Shown here: piece after piece, positions 57,337 through 64,000 of the stretch
How the letters are laid out: every line of letters starts with the position of its first letter
Position numbering within the stretch: position 1 is the first letter of the stretch
Source: Tetradesmus obliquus
Taxonomy: Eukaryota; Chlorophyta; Chlorophyceae; Sphaeropleales; Scenedesmaceae
Assembly: GCA_030272155.1 (NCBI GenBank)
Contig: CP126192.1
Coordinates: 5,304,501-5,368,500, forward strand
Direction: 5' to 3'
Length of the DNA: 64,000 bases
Position numbers and translations under genes: made by a program
Notes under the pieces: generated by a model
Database searches by the model: none
Told to the model about the DNA's origin: nothing
Seen by the model: only the letters and a program-made list of their open reading frames with translations

Positions 57337-58372
57337 TTGAGATGCACAATGAACAACGACTAAGCAGGATCTTGCTCAAATTTCTGTGCTGCTACACATG
57401 AATGTGTGGGAGTATACGGCTCCCACATGCTGCATATATACAGAATTGCAGCATGCTGCTAGTCCTCTATAACCCTTGCTGCCGCTCGGTTGCTGTTGTC
57501 GCTCCATCTCCCCAGTGCCACCTCCAATTCATCTTTATGATGTGCTGCATGCCTTTGAGTTCAACTACATTGGCAACAAGGCTTTCATACATGCCCATAA
57601 TCACACAACTACACTGTTGACCTCAGCTTGCAGCTGCTGATGGCGTTGTTGATGTGGCTTGGATTGGCTGTTTGATTTTGAGCTTGCAGCTGCTTGCCCT
57701 GCGGCCGCCCCTCACCTTGCGCGCAATGTAGCCGTCAAGCCAGTCTGTTACTGACGCTGTTACAAACAGCACAGCCACCAGCAGCTGCGCCAGCTCGTGC
57801 TGTGCATACCACAGCGCCATAACAACTGGCACCAGCACTAGCCGCAGGAATGTAAGCAGGTTGGGCACTGTCCACAGCGGTTGCTGCTTCTGCTGCTGTG
57901 CATGCTCCTTCGCATATTCGTATGCGAGGTGCTTGTAAACTTCGCTGCGCCTGTCATATGGGCTGTCAAATGACTCCTCATGCTTGTTGACACCAAGCAA
58001 GGGGATCTGCAGTGCGCAGGATTGTGCAGGAGAACGTCAGGTCTGCACAGATGTGCAGCATACAGCAGCTGCAGCATGCACCACAGGCTTGTTGTGAAAG
58101 TACAGTTGCTGTTGGTGCTTCAGACCGCGTGCATGCGCAAGTAGGCGCGTGCATGCCTGGCAGTAGCTGTAGCACCTTGGACAGCTGCGCAATCGAGGTC
58201 GTATGGACACTCACTATGCAACGATGCAGCTGCATGTGCACACCAAAACTAATACAGACATAACCAGCTGCAATTCCAGGACGGTGTTTGCACTGTACGC
58301 CACCTGGTGCTGCTGCTTTCAGCTCACCTGCTCTATGTGGGGCAGGTGCCCTTCGCTGCCTGACTTACGCAT
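55915..58372 (-). CDS. CDP-diacylglycerol-glycerol-3-phosphate 3-phosphatidyltransferase (PGP synthase)
   Basis: Six exons in coding order: 58372-58328, 58006-57716, 57266-57211, 56885-56732, 56448-56337 and 56072-55915, giving 271 residues. The CDP-alcohol phosphotransferase signature is complete across the exon 2/3 junction: DWLDGYIARK then FGAFLDPVADK, i.e. DGx2ARx8Gx3Dx3D, with the metal-binding aspartates at about residues 106, 124 and 128. Membrane segments follow (PVVMALWYAQHELAQLL, SWLLLCVAAGLAAWSLAIYF), along with REVTMSALREWAAA and VNSFGKWKTALQM, blocks shared with plant PGP synthases. The enzyme makes phosphatidylglycerophosphate, precursor of phosphatidylglycerol for thylakoids and of cardiolipin. 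The N-terminus MRKSGSEGHLPHIEQ is short and not an obvious transit peptide; an upstream start is possible. Intron 4 appears to use a GC donor (AAG|GCGAGT at 56732). Confidence 0.93.
57282..57336. repeat. (AGC)n run, CTG on the coding strand
   Basis: About 15 or more triplets with one early interruption, ending (in the - sense) close to the acceptor of PGP synthase exon 3 at 57267. Confidence 0.9.
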
Positions 58373-58808
58373 GAGCACGTCACTACGCCAAGGTTGAGCC
58401 ACACTTGCCGATTTGTTGTAAGAGACTGAGTGCTAAGGACGCCTTACAAGCACGCAGGACTGCCTGCGAAGCGTGCCTGGGACACGCTGCTGCTGCTCTG
58501 TGCTGCTGCTGCTGGTGCCACAGCTGGTCCAGATCTATGTGCTCACTGACCAAATGTCAATGTGTTGATGTCGCCGTACAGCGATGCTGCAGAGCAGCTC
58601 ACCGGCTAAGCAGAGGTGAATCCCGAACGACACGGTATCTTGAGCAGGCTGAAAGCCCTGGTTGTCATTTTCCAACAGGGCCGACAGCTTCAGCATAGAT
58701 AATTACTTTTGAATGCTGAAGCGTCGTTTGTTCACCAGCATCCACTGATCACTGCCGTCTTGCTGTACAGCTTCCTCAAAGGCAGCCTTCAGCAGCTGCT
58801 GCACACCA
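58373..58808. promoter_or_regulatory. Short divergent promoter region, PGP synthase / BRCC36
   Basis: The two start codons lie 436 bp apart and point outwards. A shared promoter is inferred from the spacing; no specific element is recognised. Confidence 0.4.
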
Positions 58809-61800
58809 ATGTCACTCTCCAGAGTGGTCATCACTCCAGGTCAGCTGCTGTTTGCATAATTGAACGTCCTGGCAAACTGACAGGCAGCATTGAGCGGCAA
58901 ACCTAGGCTGTACTGTGACGCTGGCGCTCTTGTTGCTGCTGTTGCAGAGGTGTTCCTCACCTGCACAACCCATGCGCTCAGCACAGAAGCAGAAGAGGTC
59001 ATGGGTCTGCTTCTGGGAGACATCAGGGTAGGTTGAACCCAGCTACACCAACACTATTGCAGTTACACTTGCAGTATGGCTTGAAGTTCCCGCCCTTATC
59101 AGCAGCAGATGTGCAAACCACCTGCATTGCAGTGCATGTCCATTAATTGATTGACGTATTCATCCTGTGGGCCTGTGCCGGGTATCGCCAGCTGCACACC
59201 CACTCCGCAAACAATCTACTGCTATACTGCAATGGCTGCTGTAATGGTAGCAGTAGCAGCTGCACCTGAGCATCCAATCCTGTGTTCGGCACCCTGCTTC
59301 TCTTGTGGCTGCATGCCTGCAGGGCGAGGAGGGCAGCCTAGTGGCGCACATCCGCAGGGCAGTGCCACAGATACGCACAGACCGGCGAAAAGTGAGCGCT
59401 GCTGGGATGGAGCAGCAGGATAAGCTCTGTTGATTAGCAGCAGCAGCAGCAGCATTGTGCTCCCTCACATGGGGATACATGCTGGCAGCAGTTGCTGGTA
59501 CATGCAATGCCTGTTGATCTGTCAGGACATATCTTACTGGAGCTGGCTGTGTCATCCATATGCTTCACAGAGCTTGTTAGAACCACATCATGTGATGCCT
59601 TTGTGCAGTTGTCCAACAGGCAGCAGTCAAAGACTGCAGTGTTCTGATACGCTGCAGGGAACGGTGCTAGCAATGCTGCACTTGATCTGCACCGTCTTAT
59701 TATCATGCATTTGCAGGACCGTGTTGAGACGAGTCCCGAGCAGATGGCTGCATGCAGCGCGCTGGCGGAGCACGTCAGCAGCAGCACAGGCCTGCCCACG
59801 CGTGTTGTGGGGTGGTACCACAGCCACCCCCACATCACTGTGCTGCCCTCACACGTGGATGTAAACACACAGGTGGGTGTGCTGCAATCGCTGTGCAAAT
59901 GCATGGTAGTGAGGTATGTCTGTGTGTACTGCCTGCTGCACCTGAAGCCTGCTTGTACCGCCTGCATGTACCGCCTGCTGCACCTGAAGCCTGCGTGTAC
60001 CGCCTGGATGTACCGCCTGCATGTACCGCTTGCACGTACGGCTTGCATGTACCGCCCGCATATACTGCCTGCTGCGTGGCCTGCCTGCCTACTTTGAACC
60101 CCCTGCCGTACACCCTGCCATGTACCCGATGGTAGATGCATGCTTGATTGGACTCATTTTCTCCGTGTTCAAACAGTGTTGCACGTTCAAGTGCACATCA
60201 CATGACGCATGTTGCTCTGCTGTCCACCACCGCAGGCCATGTACCAGATGTTAGATGAGGGCTTCATTGGGCTCATCTTCTCAGTCTTCAACAGTGCGCC
60301 CAGCAAGGAGCAGACAATCCAAGTGACAGCCTTCCAATCGCTGCCAGGCGGTGACGCAGCAGCAGCAGCCGGCCTGCTGCAGGGAGTCAGCAGCGATGAC
60401 CTGGCAGGTCTAGACCTGCAGACGCAGGAGGCGCTGCGCGCGTCAGCAGCAGGTGAGTAATCCCGTGTGTGGATTACGATCACTGTGACGTCAGGCGGCG
60501 CCGGTGGGCAGCCGCCAAAAAGTTGTTGCAAGTGCAGCTGCCAGCACTTGCTGGTGCTGCATGCACAGTTGTATACAGCAGCAGGGTGAGCAGTCGATTC
60601 AAGACCCTATTGTACATCAACACCTGACCCACTTCTTCAGCCCCTGATAGCCCCTGACCTACTCCTTCGGCCTGCTGCTGCCACACTGTTGGGTATGTCA
60701 CGTTCTTCAAATGGTCTTCAAATGCTGCAGAGCACATGCAGGAGGCGAGTGGCGTCAGCTGGCACCGCAAGGAGGTGCCGCTTGCTGTGCTGCAGGATGG
60801 CAGCAACCCCAGCACACTCAGCGACTATGGTGAGCTGCTGTGATCTTGGTCTGTTCTCTTAAATTAAACTGCATGCTTGGCTGCTGCAGCACTTGCAGCA
60901 GTTGCAGGGCTGCACATCAGGTGTGAGGAGGCTTGGCTGTGGTGTCTTTTTTACTGTGGTTTTTGGGCAATGTATACGCTTGCAGCCGAGGCAGAGCATC
61001 ATGGCAAGCAACCATGCGCTCATGTGCATCAGACCTGCATTGTCACTGGTGTCTGCTGCACAACCCCGCATACACGTTCTCATGCGTCAGCGTGGGTCTA
61101 TATGTTATGTTACACAGGTTGACGCGCCTTGCAGCTGAAGAGAATTGCTATCTCCTGCTCCCTGCTGCCCTGTGTGCTGCAGTTGAGGTGCAAAAGATGC
61201 TGCTAGCAGAGGAACAAGCAGCACACCAGCAACACAAAGCAAGCAGCAGCAACCACAACAGCAGCAGTGTACACGAAGCACTGCTGCAGCTGCATGACAG
61301 TGCCATGCACCAGCAGGCGCTGCTACAGCATGCAGAGTGTGTGCTGGCTCCTGCAGTGGCAGCCATGCGGGCGCTTTCAATACAAGCAGATGTGCAGGAG
61401 CAACAGCTGCAGGAAGACAACAAGCGCTTGCAGGTGCGCTGACGCAGCAGTTGCCAGTGGTAATGTGTGCAGCAGCATGCACTGTTTATGTCCACTTGCA
61501 TACAAAGCTACAAGTTGACTCTGCATGGGCCGCTAGCCAAGTGATGCAGTGCAAGCGGCTTCCAAACAGCCATCGTGAGAAGCACACGTATGACATAAAT
61601 GGTCCAATGAAACTGCCTGAGGATGCTGCGTGCATCGCGACTGTTGAGATTGCACCAAAAGATCAATCGTTATCACACGCTTGCTCTGCTCTTGCTTCTG
61701 CAGGAGCTGCTAGATGCACAGCTGGCAGCAGCAGCAGCAGCGGCAGCAGCAGCAGCAGCAGCAGCTGACATATGCGCTGACTCAGATGCTGGTGATGGAG

Positions 61801-61895
61801 CTGCCAGCGCACCACTCATTGACCTGGCTGGTGAAACGACAACAGAAGTGCCAGCAAGCCTACGCACAAATGACCAAGCCCAGCCAGCCAGCTAG
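58809..61895 (+). CDS. BRCC36: BRCC36-type JAMM/MPN+ deubiquitinase
   Basis: Eight exons (58809-58839, 58948-59027, 59323-59391, 59717-59872, 60236-60452, 60731-60829, 61135-61433, 61704-61895) give about 380 residues (human 316). The metalloprotease motif is intact: ALSTEAEEVMGL with the catalytic Glu near residue 27, and GWYHSHPHITVLPSHVD with zinc-binding His 95, His 97 and Asp 108 plus Ser 105. AMYQMLDEGFIGLIFSVFNS follows. The second half has the helical region for partner binding (ENCYLLLPAALCAAVEVQKM) and a coiled coil (VQEQQLQEDNKRLQ). BRCC36 cleaves Lys63-linked ubiquitin chains when paired with an Abraxas-type scaffold, in DNA repair (BRCA1-A) or BRISC complexes. Exon 1 (MSLSRVVITP) is short and predicted from phase and family pattern; it is the least certain part. 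The tail adds a poly-Ala tract. An intronic decoy of exon 5 precedes it. Confidence 0.93.
59920..60070 (+). repeat. Imperfect minisatellite in BRCC36 intron 4
   Basis: Interleaved 11-12-bp units of the form TGTACCGCCTGC and a longer 42-48-bp unit (GCCTGCTGCACCTGAAGCC) recur, with C/T and G/A drift among copies. Confidence 0.8.
60117..60192 (+). repeat. Decayed copy of BRCC36 exon 5 start
   Basis: The sequence from GCCATGTACCCGATGGTAGA resembles the start of the real exon at 60236 (GCCATGTACCAGATGTTAGA) over about 60 bp, offset 119 bp, with several substitutions and no AG immediately before it. Confidence 0.8.
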
Positions 61896-62412
61896 CTAGC
61901 TATAGCGCTATAGCCGCAGCGTGCATGACATTAGCATGACACCCAGCACACAGGGGCAGCAGCAGCTGCTGCCGCCTGGGTACACTGCACAGTCAAGTTG
62001 CTGAGCCAGTTCTCAGCCTTTTTGTTGCGACAAGGCGTTGCACGCATACAGGTGCTGCATCAGGCTGGCTGCATATGCTTGACGGTGCAGCTGCACCTGT
62101 GTGGGTGGCCCAATCCTGCTGTTGGTGCTGCAACATTTGCACCTTGCAAGCAGACCATGGGGATGAGTAGCCCGTCAACGCCGACAATTCTGCATGGATC
62201 TTGTAACAGACAAAGTTGAAGGCATTACTTGGTGCCGGCTTGTGTGATGCAATCGTCACCAGGTGTGTTGCAGGTTTGGCTGTCAGCTTGTTAAGGAAAA
62301 GCCCAGCGCACACCAGTGCAAACCCTGCATCCAGCACAATCATGCTGCGCAGCTGAACGCTGGCCTGTACTGGGCCCTGCACGTGCTGCTGCTGCTGCTG
62401 CTGTGTTGCCTG
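61896..62412. other. Convergent spacer, BRCC36 and GNAT 3' flanks
   Basis: A 517-bp stretch with a CTAGCTAGCTATAGCGCTATAG segment of overlapping short palindromes at about 61893-61914, directly after the BRCC36 stop. No gene is seen. Confidence 0.5.
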
Positions 62413-62927
62413 CTAGTAGTCTGTGAACATGTCCTCGTAGCACTTGTAATGGCTGCTCATGCCCAGCTTCTCATACTGCAGCAGCAACACAACCAGCAGC
62501 AGCAGGTGTAGCAGTTACGTTAGTGCAGCTGACAGCAGCAGTGAGCATCAAATTATTGCACTACACTACTACGGCTCATGCATCAGCCCGCTGCAATGGG
62601 CACTGCTGAGGCCCTGAGCATGCCAGGCTGGCACAGCCACACACAGCACCATGCTGGCAGGTGACCTGCCCAACATGGCAACTCAACCGAACACATCATA
62701 CTGTGCTACAGTACGTTCTGCCTGTAACAAAACTGTTGTCACAAGAGTCAGCACAGTTTGTAGTGGTAATGCAGCAGGCTCGTCAATAGGCAGCAGGGGC
62801 AGCAGGCCTCACCGTTGCGTGTGCGCGCGTGTTGGCTGCGTCTGCGTAGAGCCGCAGGCCCGCTGCGCCTGCCTTGTGAGCCTCGTCACGCACATGATTG
62901 TACAGCGCCTTGAAGTGGCCCTGCCAG

Positions 62928-62988
<61 letters not shown>

Positions 62989-63961
62989 ACAGTGGCAACA
63001 GGTCAGCAAGGCAGCGCCATGCTGTGGCAAGAGACAATTAAAGTAGTGCTTGAGAAGCATATGTGCGTGAACTGCAGCAGTGTCTTGCACTGCTGATGTT
63101 TTCTGGCCTAGTAGCCCAACACAAGGTGCAAAGGCAGACAGTATATACAGACAGAGTATAGCACAGCATGACGGATGTTGATGCTGTGAAGCTGTACATG
63201 AAATGATCATCAAGCTGCTAGCACTTCTCGCGCAGCACCAACTGGGTGCACTGCACAAGGTGTTCTGACCACACTTGCTGCATGTAAAAGGACGAAGTTG
63301 TGTGCAGTAGATGCAAATCTGCGCACCTCCGCAAAGGCACTGCACGACTCAGGCTCGACCTCAACTGCAGCAGGTGCATGCCAGCCCCTCACCTGCTTGC
63401 GATGCTGCGGCTTGACGTACACACTCTGGATCCACCACACCACAGCAGCCCGCCAGTCCGACCACTCGTACGTGATCATGAGCTGCGCTTTGATGCTGCC
63501 GCCCTGCTCCAGCAAAAAGTAAGTGGCATGTGTTTCACCAGACAGCACGGCCCTGCAGATGTGTGCAAGGCAGCAGATGTTTATTGACAAAAGTGTGTGG
63601 CGTGTGCTGTTGCGACTGCCGCACTGGAGGAAAGGTGTGCAAGTCACGTGTTTAAAGATCACAAACAGAGCAGATGCACACAATGAGCTGTCTCTGGAGT
63701 GCCGCACACAACACGGCAGAGGACACTGCAAGCCTGCCACCTTAATTTCTGCTGCACAGCGTGCTTTGACAGGTACTGCTGAATTACTGTAGCGCAGCGC
63801 ACTGCAACCCAAGCAGCTTTAATGCAGAGAAGCCCCTGCCACTGCTGCTGCTGCTGCTGCTGCTCCTAGCAGCAGTAGTACTGAAGCTGCTACTGCCGTG
63901 CATATGCTTACTTGACACCCTTGACCACGGTGTCATGTGGTAGATCAATGTCTTCAGTCTC
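62413..63961 (-). CDS. GNAT-family N-acetyltransferase, 5' part beyond the window
   Basis: Exons visible in coding order: 63961-63912, 63552-63393, 62920-62813 and 62475-62413 (stop TAG at 62415-62413), with agreeing phases. They encode the central and C-terminal parts of a GNAT fold: VVWWIQSVYVKPQHRKQ followed by GHFKALYNHVRDEAHKAG is beta-4 plus the acetyl-CoA pyrophosphate loop (R-K-Q-G-H-F), GLRLYADAANTRAHAT is beta-5 and YEKLGMSSHYKCYEDMF is the C-terminal motif B. GNAT enzymes move an acetyl group from acetyl-CoA to an amine; the substrate cannot be told. At least one further 5' exon lies beyond 63961, outside or at the end of the window, so the start is missing. Confidence 0.88.
62929..62986. 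repeat. (AGC)n run, CTG on the coding strand
   Basis: About 18-19 uninterrupted triplets. In the GNAT gene's sense direction this is (CTG)n ending within about 10 nt of the acceptor at 62921. Confidence 0.92.
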
Positions 63962-64000
63962 CTGCAAAGCTGAATGCACAGTCAGCCTTACCACATGGCA

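Noticed and set aside
61893-61914. Short overlapping palindromes after the BRCC36 stop as a terminator hairpin
   Set aside because: The gene is transcribed by RNA polymerase II in a eukaryote; no stem-loop terminator is expected and the arms are only a few bases long.
1-64000. Reassigned stop codons as an explanation for in-frame TGA in the paralogues
   Set aside because: TGA is used as the terminator of other genes here (CPDase, GGCT-like protein), and TAG/TAA are also used, so a standard code fits.

Overview
The window is nuclear DNA of a green alga, most likely a chlorophycean (Chlamydomonadales or Sphaeropleales). Genes are split into many short exons by mostly GT-AG introns of about 100-700 bp. 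Coding exons are G/C-rich at third positions, and CAG/CTG triplet runs occur throughout. The gene set mixes plant-type proteins (vacuolar sorting receptor, plant-type cyclic phosphodiesterase, plant-type nucleotide-sugar transporter, a RhoGAP resembling Arabidopsis At5g61530) with an intraflagellar-transport subunit (IFT121/WDR35), which points to an alga that makes or recently made flagella. Species is inferred only from gene content and composition. All exon models are my own splicing from reading frame, splice sites and remembered homologues; no alignment was run.

Layout. 0.1-1.4 kb: a small 100-residue one-TM protein (+). 2.3-6.7 kb: a decayed F-box-like/helical-repeat gene (-). 7.3-9.3 kb: an unidentified helical-repeat protein (-). 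9.9-10.8 kb: cyclic phosphodiesterase (+). 11.5-19.5 kb: IFT121 (+, 21 exons). 20.9-23.0 kb: alpha/beta hydrolase (-). 23.9-26.5 kb: nucleotide-sugar transporter (+). 27.6-31.9 kb: an inverted paralogue of the 2.3-6.7 kb gene (+), also damaged. 33.1-38.2 kb: vacuolar sorting receptor (-). 38.6-42.1 kb: RhoGAP-like protein (+). 43.1-51.0 kb: VPS11 (+). 51.9-53.7 kb: gamma-glutamylcyclotransferase-like protein (-). 55.9-58.4 kb: phosphatidylglycerophosphate synthase (-). 58.8-61.9 kb: BRCC36-type JAMM deubiquitinase (+). 62.4 kb to the window end: a GNAT acetyltransferase whose 5' end lies outside (-).

There is no operon logic. VPS11 (HOPS/CORVET tethering) and the vacuolar sorting receptor both serve endosome-to-vacuole traffic, but with one unrelated gene between them this may be chance. 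Two gene pairs start head to head across about 360-440 bp (vacuolar sorting receptor/RhoGAP; PGP synthase/BRCC36).

The most unusual signal is in VPS11 and, once, in BRCC36. Many introns carry a decayed copy of the neighbouring exon edge together with its splice site: acceptor plus exon start upstream of exons 3, 7, 10, 11 and 13, and exon end plus donor downstream of exons 3 and 8. Exon 3 has four copies at a 125-127 bp period. The end of the last exon is repeated four more times in the 3' flank. This looks like recurrent tandem micro-duplication that lengthens introns and leaves decoy exons. A second theme is the inverted pair of paralogues, each carrying its own stops and frameshifts.
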